NCBI GenBank assembly: GCA_020217265.1
Contig: JAIWOS010000150.1
Location: forward strand, 1-10,000
DNA: 10,000 nt
Reading direction: 5' to 3'
Origin: Thiobacillus sp.
Lineage (GTDB): Bacteria > Pseudomonadota > Gammaproteobacteria > Burkholderiales > Thiobacillaceae
Shown: positions 1 through 8,259 of the stretch, piece after piece
Numbering within the stretch: the stretch's first letter is position 1
How the letters are laid out: each line of letters starts with the position of its first letter
Position numbers and translations under genes: made by a program
The notes under the pieces: generated by a model
The model's database searches: none
What the model saw: the letters and a program-made list of their open reading frames with translations, nothing else
Told to the model about the DNA's origin: nothing

Positions 1-2
1 TT

Positions 3-605
3 CAGGCGCAGCGCCATGAAATCTCCACGCTCAAGCGCGACGAGCGCAGCCTCACGCAGCTGGTCGAGCGGCTCAACCGCGTGATGGCCGAGCAGGCGGC
101 GCGCGCCGCGAAACAGGCTAAACGCAAATCGTCCCCCAAGGGCGCGGGTGAAAAGACGCCTGCGGTCGTGGGCGTCAATACCGAGACGCCAACGGCATTT
201 CGGGCGGACCGTCCGTTTTCGCGCCTGCAGGGGATGCTGCGCCTGCCGGTGGCGGGGGAACTCATGAACCGTTTCGGTGCTCCGAGAGAGGGCGGCGGGG
301 TGAGCTGGAAAGGCCTGTTCATCCGGGCATCGCAAGGCGCCGCGGTGAAGGCGATCGCCGCCGGCCAGGTGGTGTTCGCGGACTGGCTGCGCGGCTTTGG
401 CAACCTCATCATCGTCGACCACGGCGAGGGCTACATGAGCCTGTACAGCAATAATGAAAGTCTGTATAAGCAGGTGGGCGACCGGGTCCAGCCCGGCGAC
501 GCGATCGCGGCCGTGGGCAACAGCGGCGGCCAGCCCGATACCGGTTTGTACTTTGAAATGCGGCATCAAAGCCGCCCCGTGAATCCCCTGCAATGGGTGA
601 AGTGA
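3..605 (+). CDS. envC: EnvC-like murein hydrolase activator (degenerate LytM/M23 protein), 3' part
   Basis: The 5' end lies outside the window; 200 codons are visible and the frame is open from the first bases. The first ~40 visible residues are charged and heptad-like, the end of a coiled coil. An Ala/Lys-rich linker follows, then a LytM (peptidase M23) domain over about the last 125 residues. Where active M23 enzymes have the zinc-binding H-x(3)-D and H-x-H motifs, this protein has SWKGL and LYFEMRH, so the zinc site is missing. The same replacements occur in E. coli EnvC, which cuts no peptidoglycan itself but activates the amidases AmiA and AmiB at the septum, from the periplasm. The ending VNPLQWVK also fits EnvC. 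The stop is one base before ctpA, so the two are surely cotranscribed. The coiled coil plus degenerate LytM domain favours EnvC over NlpD, which has a LysM domain; the N-terminal half that would settle this is not visible. Confidence 0.88.
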   Translation, partial: QAQRHEISTLKRDERSLTQLVERLNRVMAEQAARAAKQAKRKSSPKGAGEKTPAVVGVNTETPTAFRADRPFSRLQGMLRLPVAGELMNRFGAPREGGGVSWKGLFIRASQGAAVKAIAAGQVVFADWLRGFGNLIIVDHGEGYMSLYSNNESLYKQVGDRVQPGDAIAAVGNSGGQPDTGLYFEMRHQSRPVNPLQWVK

Positions 606-606
606 A

Positions 607-2043
607 ATGACGCGCCAGGACAAGATGACACTGAAGGCAAAATTCGTATTGGTTGGACTGGCGGGCGTGCTGGCGGGCGCCGCGTTGACGGTGAACCTGT
701 CGGCGGTGGCCGACAAGGACGCGCAGACCCCGCTGCCGGTCGAGGAGCTGCGCGCCTTCACCGACGTGTTCGCGCGCATCAAGAACGACTACGTCGAGCC
801 GGTCGACGACAAGAAGCTCATCACCGAGGCGATCAACGGCATGCTGACCGGCCTCGATCCGCACTCGGCGTATCTCGACGCCGAAGGCTTCAAGGACCTG
901 CAGGTCGGCACCCAGGGCGAATTCGGCGGCCTCGGCATCGAAGTCGGCATGGAGGACGGCTTCGTCAAGGTGGTGTCGCCGATCGAGGATACGCCCGCGT
1001 TCAAGGCCGGCGTCAAGTCCGGCGACCTGATCGTCAAGCTCGACGACACCCCGGTGAAGGGCATGACGCTCAATGACGCGGTCAAGCGCATGCGCGGCAA
1101 GCCCGGCTCGACGATCAAGCTCACCATCATGCGCAAGGGCGTCGACAAGCCCATCGTGCTGACGCTCACCCGCGCGGTCATCAAGATCCGCAGCGTGAAG
1201 TCCAAGCTGCTCGAAAACGGCTACGGCTACGTGCGCGTCACCCAGTTCCAGGAACACACCGGCGAGTTGCTGGCCGATGCGCTTAACGCGCTCTACAAGG
1301 AAAACAAGGCGCCGCTCAAAGGGCTGATCCTCGACCTGCGCAACGACCCAGGCGGCCTGCTGAACGGCGCGGTCGCGGTGACCGCGGCCTTCGTCAAGCC
1401 CGACAGCCTGGTGGTCTACACCGAGGGACGCACCGAGGACGCGAAGATGCGGCTCACCGCGAGCCGCGAGTTCTACCTGCGCCCGATGCAGACGGACTAT
1501 CTGAAAAACCTGCCTGAAGGCGTGAAGCAGGTGCCGATGGTGGTGCTGGTCAACGGCGGCTCGGCGTCCGCCTCGGAGATCGTGGCCGGGGCCCTGCAGG
1601 ACCACAAGCGCGCGGTCATCATGGGAACCCGCACCTTTGGCAAGGGGTCGGTGCAGACCATCCTGCCGCTTGGCAACGGCACCGCCATCAAGCTCACGAC
1701 GGCGCGCTACTTCACGCCGAGCGGCCGTTCCATCCAGGCCAAGGGCATCGAACCGGATATCGTGACGGAAGATCCGGCCATGGCCGAAGCGGACGATGGC
1801 CTGGGCGTGCGTGAGGCCGATCTAGACAGGCATCTGGCCAACCCGAACGGGGGCGAGGAAAAGCCGAGCTCGGCCAAACCGGCCGACGGCGCCAAAGCGC
1901 CGCAAAAACCGGCTCCAGAAGGCAAGGACAAGGACAAGAAACCTGCCGCGCTCGAACCCGGCGAGATCGTGTCGAAGAACGACTTCCAGGTGAATCAGGC
2001 GCTCAACCTGCTGAAGGGCTTGCAGATTCTCCAGAACCGCTGA
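607..2043 (+). CDS. ctpA: CtpA/Prc-type carboxy-terminal processing protease (peptidase S41, PDZ)
   Basis: A 478-residue exported serine protease that cleaves proteins near their C-termini in the periplasm; in other Gram-negatives relatives control envelope and peptidoglycan hydrolase turnover. A hydrophobic signal or anchor segment spans about residues 13-36. A PDZ domain lies at about 100-180 (GGLGIEV at 107-113). The S41 catalytic domain follows, with the RNDPGG motif at 245-250, nucleophile Ser321 in the GSASASE motif, general base Lys346 in FGKGSVQ and Gln350. The 25-residue Ser-Lys spacing matches E. coli Tsp and B. subtilis CtpB. Residues ~413-450 are a Lys/Pro/Ala/Glu-rich low-complexity tail before a short helical C-terminus. 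The ATG at 607 is one base after the envC stop, with GGTGAAG at 596-602 as ribosome site. The in-frame ATG at 625 with AGGA at 617-620 is an equally plausible start and would shorten the N-terminus by six residues without losing the signal segment. Confidence 0.95.
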   Translation: MTRQDKMTLKAKFVLVGLAGVLAGAALTVNLSAVADKDAQTPLPVEELRAFTDVFARIKNDYVEPVDDKKLITEAINGMLTGLDPHSAYLDAEGFKDLQVGTQGEFGGLGIEVGMEDGFVKVVSPIEDTPAFKAGVKSGDLIVKLDDTPVKGMTLNDAVKRMRGKPGSTIKLTIMRKGVDKPIVLTLTRAVIKIRSVKSKLLENGYGYVRVTQFQEHTGELLADALNALYKENKAPLKGLILDLRNDPGGLLNGAVAVTAAFVKPDSLVVYTEGRTEDAKMRLTASREFYLRPMQTDYLKNLPEGVKQVPMVVLVNGGSASASEIVAGALQDHKRAVIMGTRTFGKGSVQTILPLGNGTAIKLTTARYFTPSGRSIQAKGIEPDIVTEDPAMAEADDGLGVREADLDRHLANPNGGEEKPSSAKPADGAKAPQKPAPEGKDKDKKPAALEPGEIVSKNDFQVNQALNLLKGLQILQNR

Positions 2044-2048
2044 AGCCC

Positions 2049-2067
2049 GGCCGGGCCGTGCCCGGCC
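2049..2067 (+). other. Strong GC hairpin after ctpA, possible termination or mRNA 3'-end element
   Basis: Five bases after the ctpA stop there is a perfect 8-bp inverted repeat, GGCCGGGC (2049-2056) and GCCCGGCC (2060-2067), with a 3-base CGT loop. The stem is entirely GC. No T tract follows (AACATCC), so it is not a classical intrinsic terminator. It could protect the upstream message, pause polymerase or reduce read-through into the next gene. A role is inferred from position only. Confidence 0.45.
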
Positions 2068-2094
2068 AACATCCGGCAGGGTGCGCGGTATACT
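2066..2094 (+). promoter_or_regulatory. Weak candidate sigma-70 promoter before the unknown 131-residue gene
   Basis: TATACT at 2089-2094 matches five of six bases of the -10 consensus. The best hexamer 17 bases upstream is CCAACA at 2066-2071, which matches TTGACA at only three positions and overlaps the end of the ctpA hairpin. A start near 2101 would leave a leader of about 18 bases before the GTG at 2119. The -35 is poor, so this is only a possibility. Confidence 0.25.
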
Positions 2095-2107
2095 GCGGAC
2101 ACGTTGC

Positions 2108-2113
2108 AGGGGG
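2108..2113 (+). promoter_or_regulatory. Ribosome binding site that decides the GTG start at 2119
   Basis: AGGGGG, five bases before the GTG at 2119. An in-frame TTG at 2104 would extend the protein by five residues, but the purine run lies downstream of it, so the GTG is the better start. Confidence 0.6.
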
Positions 2114-2118
2114 ATGCC

Positions 2119-2514
2119 GTGCTGCCGTGTGACCTCGAGAAAAACCGTGAAATCGTCTTCCACCCCGTTCCGCCCGGGCAGGCGGAACGGGCCCGCGCGC
2201 TGCTTGCGGGTCTGGAGGGGCTGGAGGTGCAGGCGGGGCCGGCAGGGAACATTCTGGCCGTGCGGTATAACGTCTGCGAGTACACCCTCGAAGGCCTGGA
2301 GGCTGCGCTGGCGAGCCAGGGCTTTCATCTCGACAACAGTCTCCTGTGCAAGCTGCGGCGCGCCCTGGCCTATTTCTGCGAGAACGTGCAGCGCCGCAAT
2401 ATCGCGGCGAACGAGCCGGACATCAAGTCTCAGCAGGCCTTCATGAAAGTCTACGATCGCCATCTGCACGGCGACCGCGACGAAACCCCGGAAGAATGGC
2501 GCGGCTACAAATAG
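2119..2514 (+). CDS. Uncharacterised 131-residue protein with HMA/ferredoxin-like N-terminal half
   Basis: I do not recognise this protein by name. It reads as two parts. Residues ~10-72 alternate beta-alpha-beta-beta-alpha-beta: strand REIVFHPV, helix over 20-32, strands around 35-51, helix TLEGLEAALASQGF (56-69), then a short strand. This is the pattern of heavy-metal-associated (HMA) or other small ferredoxin-like domains, but there is no CxxC metal motif; the four cysteines are at 4, 53, 77 and 87. Residues ~73-115 look helical, and the last 16 are acidic and polar (ETPEEW near the end). No signal peptide or membrane segment is visible, so it is probably cytoplasmic. It lies 75 bases after ctpA and 13 bases before moeB on the same strand, so cotranscription with moeB is likely. 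The fold is my inference from residue patterns. The codon use resembles the neighbours, which supports a real gene. Confidence 0.75.
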   Translation: MLPCDLEKNREIVFHPVPPGQAERARALLAGLEGLEVQAGPAGNILAVRYNVCEYTLEGLEAALASQGFHLDNSLLCKLRRALAYFCENVQRRNIAANEPDIKSQQAFMKVYDRHLHGDRDETPEEWRGYK

Positions 2515-2527
2515 CCGTTGCGCATCC

Positions 2528-3298
2528 ATGAACCCCGACGACGAACAGTTGCTGCGTTACAGCCGGCACATCCTGCTGCCCGAAATCGGGGTGGACGGCC
2601 AGGCCCGGATCACCCGGTCCCGCGTGCTGGTGATTGGCGCGGGCGGGCTGGGGTGTCCGGTGGCGCTCTATCTTGGCGCGTCGGGCGTGGGGCGCCTGAT
2701 CCTGGCCGACGCCGACGTGGTCGATCTTACCAACCTGCAACGGCAAATCGGGCATGCCACCGCCTCCATCGGCGAAAACAAGGCGCGCTCGCTGGCGGCA
2801 AGCGTACGGGCGCTCAATCCGGCCCTCGAGGTCGACGCACTCGAAGCGCGGCTGGCGGGGGCGGCCTTGCACGATGCCGTGGCGAGCGTCGATCTGGTCG
2901 TCGACGCCTCGGATAATTTCGCCACGCGCCACGCCGTCAACCGGGCCTGCGTGGCCCTTGGCAAACCGCTGGTATCGGGGGCCGCGATCGGATTTGCGGG
3001 GCAGGTGGCGGTGTTCGACAGCCGGCGCGAGGATGCCCCCTGCTATCACTGCCTGTTCCCGGAACAGGCGGACGAGCCGGAACTCCGCTGTGCCGAGGCG
3101 GGCGTGTTTTCGCCGCTGGTCGGCATCATCGGCGCGATGCAGGCCGCCGAGGCCCTGAAGCTGCTGACCGGGGCGGGTGAGCCGCTGGTCGGCCGCTTGC
3201 TGCTGTGGGATGGGCTGCGTGCCGAAGCGCGTGGGGTCAGGGTTCCGCGCGACCCGGCCTGCCCGGTGTGCCGGGGCCGTGTGTTTCAGGCGGACTGA
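2528..3298 (+). CDS. moeB: MoeB/ThiF/HesA-family sulfur-carrier adenylyltransferase (E1-like)
   Basis: A 256-residue enzyme of the family that adenylates the C-terminal Gly-Gly of a ubiquitin-like sulfur carrier (MoaD in molybdopterin synthesis, ThiS in thiamine synthesis). It shows RYSRHILL with Arg13 near the N-terminus, the nucleotide-binding GAGGLG at 37-42, DLTNLQRQ at 66-73, the DASDN motif at 126-130 with the metal/adenylation Asp129, two CxxC pairs for structural zinc (Cys172/Cys175 and Cys245/Cys248), and RCAEAGV with Cys188 where ThiF carries its reactive cysteine. The length fits stand-alone MoeB or ThiF; there is no rhodanese domain. The start has no clear ribosome site, but the N-terminal MNPDDEQLLRYSR matches the family and the 13-base gap to the preceding gene allows coupling. 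No moaD, thiS or thiG is in view, so MoeB versus ThiF cannot be decided from context; envelope-gene neighbours do not help. Its end overlaps the convergent slmA by 13 bases. Confidence 0.88.
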   Translation: MNPDDEQLLRYSRHILLPEIGVDGQARITRSRVLVIGAGGLGCPVALYLGASGVGRLILADADVVDLTNLQRQIGHATASIGENKARSLAASVRALNPALEVDALEARLAGAALHDAVASVDLVVDASDNFATRHAVNRACVALGKPLVSGAAIGFAGQVAVFDSRREDAPCYHCLFPEQADEPELRCAEAGVFSPLVGIIGAMQAAEALKLLTGAGEPLVGRLLLWDGLRAEARGVRVPRDPACPVCRGRVFQAD

Positions 3299-3870
3299 GC
3301 CGCCAGCAGGCGTGCCAGCAGCCACTCGATATCGCCCCCCGGCGCGCGGGTGAAACCGCTCTTGGCAAACTGGTGCCAGCGCCCCACCACCATGCAAACG
3401 AGCAGATTGGCCAGCGGCGCGCTGACTTCGGCCGTAGGTTCGCCGGCGAGCCGCAGGCATTGGCGCAGCTGCGCTTCGATGCGGTCGTGCAACTGGTTGA
3501 TGCGCTTCTGCAGGCGCGCATTCTCGTGCACCAGCGCCTCGCCGATGAGCACGCGCGTCATGCCCGGATTCTTGGCGGCGAAGTTGAGCAGCATCGCGAG
3601 TATGGCTTCGACCTGCGCGGCGGGCTCGGACGTTTCGGCCGTAATGCGGGCGAACAGGCCGAACAGGGTTTGTTCGATGAATTCGATCAATCCCTCGTAC
3701 ATTTGGGCCTTGCTGGCGAAATGGCGGTAGAGCGCGGCTTCGGACACCCCGATGCGCGCCGCGAGCGCGGCGGTGGTGATCTTCTCCGGTTGCGGTTCCT
3801 GCAGCATCGCGGCGAGCGTCTGCAGGATCTGCAGACGACGCTCGCCCGGCTTTCTGGCTTCCCCTTCCAT
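3286..3870 (-). CDS. slmA: Nucleoid occlusion factor SlmA (TetR family)
   Basis: A 194-residue TetR-family protein whose length (E. coli 198) and sequence fit SlmA. SlmA binds specific DNA sites across the chromosome and, when DNA-bound, breaks up FtsZ polymers so that the septum does not form over the nucleoid. The N-terminal helix-turn-helix spans about 31-52 (ITTAALAARIGVSEAALYRHF), followed by SLmA-typical LIEFIEQTL (61-69) and NPGMTRVLIGEAL (101-113), with INQLHDRIEAQLRQ at 124-137. All of these closely match what I remember of E. coli SlmA. The ATG is preceded by AAGGAC (complement of 3876-3881) at six bases. It is convergent with moeB, with overlapping ends, and lies 53 bases downstream of the tRNA on the same strand. 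A GATAAT hexamer (complement of 3900-3905) could be a -10, but I find no matching -35. Confidence 0.92.
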   Translation of the reverse strand: MEGEARKPGERRLQILQTLAAMLQEPQPEKITTAALAARIGVSEAALYRHFASKAQMYEGLIEFIEQTLFGLFARITAETSEPAAQVEAILAMLLNFAAKNPGMTRVLIGEALVHENARLQKRINQLHDRIEAQLRQCLRLAGEPTAEVSAPLANLLVCMVVGRWHQFAKSGFTRAPGGDIEWLLARLLAAQSA

Positions 3871-3923
3871 CGGTCGTCCTTGTCGTTCTTAGTGACGGGA
3901 TTATCGACGAAAACGGATTTGTA

Positions 3924-4000
<77 letters not shown>

Positions 4001-4019
4001 GAAAGGGCGCCCCGGGGGA

Positions 4020-5936
<1,917 letters not shown>

Positions 5937-5942
5937 AGGCTA

Positions 5943-5947
5943 TCTCC
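5943..5947 (-). promoter_or_regulatory. Ribosome binding site for the GTG start of rpoD
   Basis: GGAGA on the minus strand, six bases before the GTG at 5936-5934. No other in-frame start with a comparable site is near, and the following residues read as a normal RpoD N-terminus. Confidence 0.7.
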
Positions 5948-5960
5948 GCTGAATAATCTT

Positions 5961-5981
5961 CACCGCTCTGAGTGCGCGGTG
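5961..5981 (-). other. Hairpin in the rpoD leader
   Basis: On the minus strand CACCGC (5981-5976) pairs with GCGGTG (5966-5961) around a 9-base loop GCACTCAGA. It lies between the rpoD promoter and the ribosome site, ending 13 bases before GGAGA. A T6 run precedes it rather than follows it, so it is not a terminator of dnaG transcription in the usual form. It might affect leader stability or translation; that is inference. Confidence 0.4.
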
Positions 5982-6004
5982 AAAAAATCGTTCAAAAACC
6001 GGGC

Positions 6005-6032
6005 ATTATACCTCAATCGGCGCCATTGTCTC
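6005..6032 (-). promoter_or_regulatory. Sigma-70 promoter of rpoD in the dnaG-rpoD gap
   Basis: On the minus strand there is a perfect -10, TATAAT (6010-6005), with GAGACA (6032-6027) 16 bases upstream, matching four of six bases of TTGACA. A start near 5998 would give a leader of about 62 bases before the GTG. It would let the sigma gene be made independently of rpsU and dnaG. In E. coli the internal rpoD promoters lie inside dnaG; here it lies just past the dnaG stop. Confidence 0.65.
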
Positions 6033-6047
6033 GACATTTCCGGCAAG

Positions 6048-7748
6048 CTAGGAGCGTGCCAGTTCGATCAGCTCCGCGCGCTCCTCCGGGTTGAGGCTGG
6101 CCAGCGGACGGGACGCCAATTCGTTCATGCGCCGCCGCCGCCAGTCGTCGCGCAATTGTCTGACCGCGCCTTCGAACTCCGCGTTCCAGTCCCAGTCTTC
6201 ATTTGACTCGATCAGTTCGGCCAGGATTTCGTTGATTAGCGGGGCGAGTGCGCTGTCGCGCGCGGATTCTGCAAGCACCGCGGGATGGGCGATGCTGCCG
6301 AGCGTGGGCAGCCAGTCGGTCAGGGCCAGCAGGGGCGGGCTCATCGGGTCGTTCGGGTCGAGCCAGCGTCGGTCGAGATCGCGTGCGCGCGCCGGGTTCA
6401 TGATCAGGATGCGCGCCAGGCTGCGCAAGGTGGAGGGCGGTGGCCGGCGGGATGGGCGCGGCGCACGGCGCGCCGCATTGGGGGCGGTGAATCCCGGCGA
6501 TCCCATGGCTTCGAGCGGCACCTGCGCACGCTCCGCCAGTTCGCGCCGGATCAGGCTGGCCAGCATAGGGGCGGCGATTTTGTCGAGCAGCGGCTTGGCT
6601 TCCTTGAGCAGCGCGGCTTGCCCTTCGGAGGTGTCGAGCCGGCGCTCGCGGACGAGTTCGCGGATCAGGAAGGACGAAAGCGGCAGGGTGTCGTGGTCCA
6701 GCAGCCGGATGAACTCGGCCTGCCCGTGCGCGCGGATGAAGCTGTCCGGATCCTCGCCTTCGGGCAGGAAAAGGAAACGCACTTCCTTGCCGTCCTGCAG
6801 GGCCTCAAGGGTGTTTTCCAGCGCGCGCCAGGCGGCCTTGCGGCCGGCGTTGTCGCCGTCGAAGGCATAGATCAGCCGGTCGCTGTGGCGCAGCAGGGTG
6901 CGCGCGTGGACGGGGGTGGTGGCGGTGCCAAGGGTGGCGACGGCGAATTCCACGCCATGCTGGGCGAGCGCGACGACGTCCATGTAGCCCTCGACGACGA
7001 TGACGCGGCCGGCGGCCTTGATCGCCGCGCGCGCCTCGTAGAGGCCGTAGATTTCCGAGCCCTTGTGGAAGAGCGGCGTTTCGGGCGAATTCAGGTACTT
7101 GGGTTCGCCGGTATCGAGCACGCGGCCGCCGAAACCGATGATCTGGCCCTTGATGCTCCGGATCGGGAACATGATGCGGTCGCGAAAGCGGTCGTAGCGC
7201 CGGCCCTCGTTTTCCACGACCAGCCCCGAGGCGGCGAGCGCCTCGGCGGCATAGTCGGGGAAAACTTGTTTCAACGGCGAACCGTCGGGGGCGTAGCCGA
7301 TGCCGAACCTGGCCGCGATCTGGCCGGTGAGGCCGCGCCGCTTGAGGTATTCGACGGCACGCGGCGTGTCCTTGAGTTTTTGCCGGTAGAAACGTGCGGC
7401 CTGTTCGAGCGCATCCCACAGCGCGGGCGGCGGCCTGGGGCGCTCGGGCGCCTGGGCCGACTCCGGGACGGCCAGCCCCACGTCCTGCGCCAGCGCGGCG
7501 ACGGCGTCGGGAAAGCTCATGTGCTCGTATTCCATCAGAAAGCCGAGCGCAGTGCCGTGTGCGCCACAGCCGAAGCAGTGGTAGAACTGCTTGGTCGGGC
7601 TGACGGTGAACGAGGGGGACTTTTCGCTGTGGAAGGGGCAGCAGGCCTGGTAGTTCTGGCCGGCTTTCTTCAGCGGCACGCGGCGGTCGATCACGTCGAC
7701 GATGTCGACGCGGGCGAGCAGGGTGTCGATGAAGTCGCGCGGGATCAT
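6048..7748 (-). CDS. dnaG: DNA primase DnaG
   Basis: A 566-residue replicative primase (E. coli 581) that makes RNA primers at the fork and is recruited by the DnaB helicase. The N-terminal zinc-binding CHC2 domain has Cys37, His40, Cys58 and Cys61 (CCPFHSEKSPSF and HCFGCG). The catalytic core with its TOPRIM fold follows, with Glu253 in VVEGYMDVV and the metal-binding pair Asp297/Asp299 in AFDGDNAGRKA, each offset by 12 from E. coli Glu265, Asp309 and Asp311. A Pro/Arg/Ala-rich linker at ~420-440 leads into the helical C-terminal helicase-interaction domain at ~445-566. The ATG at 7748-7746 gives the family N-terminus (IPRDFIDTLLARVDIVDVI). I see no clear Shine-Dalgarno before it, consistent with the low DnaG level known from E. 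coli. It follows yqeY by 37 bases and precedes rpoD by 111 bases. Confidence 0.97.
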   Translation of the reverse strand: MIPRDFIDTLLARVDIVDVIDRRVPLKKAGQNYQACCPFHSEKSPSFTVSPTKQFYHCFGCGAHGTALGFLMEYEHMSFPDAVAALAQDVGLAVPESAQAPERPRPPPALWDALEQAARFYRQKLKDTPRAVEYLKRRGLTGQIAARFGIGYAPDGSPLKQVFPDYAAEALAASGLVVENEGRRYDRFRDRIMFPIRSIKGQIIGFGGRVLDTGEPKYLNSPETPLFHKGSEIYGLYEARAAIKAAGRVIVVEGYMDVVALAQHGVEFAVATLGTATTPVHARTLLRHSDRLIYAFDGDNAGRKAAWRALENTLEALQDGKEVRFLFLPEGEDPDSFIRAHGQAEFIRLLDHDTLPLSSFLIRELVRERRLDTSEGQAALLKEAKPLLDKIAAPMLASLIRRELAERAQVPLEAMGSPGFTAPNAARRAPRPSRRPPPSTLRSLARILIMNPARARDLDRRWLDPNDPMSPPLLALTDWLPTLGSIAHPAVLAESARDSALAPLINEILAELIESNEDWDWNAEFEGAVRQLRDDWRRRRMNELASRPLASLNPEERAELIELARS

Positions 7749-7785
7749 GGGTGCCGCATGTTAAACCCGGCGGCGCGGCGCAGTG

Positions 7786-8229
7786 TCAGGCGAGGCGGCT
7801 TTTGATCAGCGCGGAAACCTGGCCCATGTCGGCACGGCCAGCCAGGCGCGGCTTCAATAGCCCCATGACCTTGCCCATGTCTTTCGCGCTGGTCGCGCCG
7901 GATTCTGCGATCGCGGCGGCGACCGCGGCTTCGATTTCCGCGAGGGAGAGTTGTTCAGGCAAATAGGCCTGCAGCACGGCCAGCTCGGCCTGTTCGGCGG
8001 CGACCAGGTCGTCGCGGCCGGCCGCCTGGAACTGGCTGATGGAATCGCGGCGCTGCTTGATGAGCTTCTCGACGACGCTGCTGACAGCCGTGTCGTCGAG
8101 CTCTATCCGTTCATCCACTTCCTTCTGCTTGATCGCAGCGAGCAGCAAACGGATCGTGCCGAGGCGCGCGCTGTCCTTCGCGCGCATGGCGGTTTTCATG
8201 TCGTCGGTGATGCGGGCCTTGAGCGACAC
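7786..8229 (-). CDS. yqeY: GatB/YqeY domain protein
   Basis: A 147-residue, mostly helical cytoplasmic protein of the YqeY family, which resembles the tRNA-binding tail domain of the GatB amidotransferase subunit. Its cellular role is not established; a tRNA-related role is usually assumed from the domain. Landmarks are [20 protein letters not shown] (11-30), [11 protein letters not shown] (57-67), [10 protein letters not shown] (86-95) and [20 protein letters not shown] (117-136), all typical. The GTG start at 8229-8227 gives [12 protein letters not shown], the usual family N-terminus and length. The frame continues open upstream, but that part overlaps rpsU and does not look like protein. 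There is no Shine-Dalgarno; the bases before GTG are ACCCCCCGTC, and a hairpin lies directly upstream. It sits between rpsU and dnaG, an arrangement I recall as common in betaproteobacteria and absent from E. coli. Confidence 0.92.
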   Translation of the reverse strand: MSLKARITDDMKTAMRAKDSARLGTIRLLLAAIKQKEVDERIELDDTAVSSVVEKLIKQRRDSISQFQAAGRDDLVAAEQAELAVLQAYLPEQLSLAEIEAAVAAAIAESGATSAKDMGKVMGLLKPRLAGRADMGQVSALIKSRLA

Positions 8230-8239
8230 GACGGGGGGT

Positions 8240-8259
8240 ATTCCGCGCGAACGCGGAAT
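8240..8259 (-). other. Hairpin with TTCG loop between rpsU and yqeY
   Basis: A perfect 8-bp inverted repeat, ATTCCGCG and CGCGGAAT, with a four-base loop that reads TTCG on the coding (minus) strand. It begins on the last base of the rpsU stop codon region and ends 10 bases before the yqeY GTG. No T tract follows (ACCCCCC), so full termination is unlikely. In E. coli a terminator and an RNase E cut lie in the equivalent rpsU-dnaG gap and keep dnaG expression below rpsU, so a similar partial-stop or processing role is a reasonable guess. Confidence 0.55.

Noticed and set aside
498..512. GCGATCGC-type palindromes (also elsewhere in the window) as a possible HIP1-like repeat
   Set aside because: The few copies occur in coding frames of GC-rich genes at a level that composition could explain; no array or spacing pattern is visible.
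409..1605. A 398-codon open frame on the - strand opposite ctpA
   Set aside because: His/Arg/Leu-rich shadow of ctpA, whose protease motifs prove the + strand reading.
3900..3905. GATAAT as a -10 for slmA
   Set aside because: No -35 hexamer at 15-19 bases upstream; that position falls at the tRNA 3' end. Too weak to list as a promoter.
6285..7805. A 506-codon open frame on the + strand antisense to dnaG
   Set aside because: It mirrors dnaG; no recognisable motifs, and the composition fits a GC-bias shadow.
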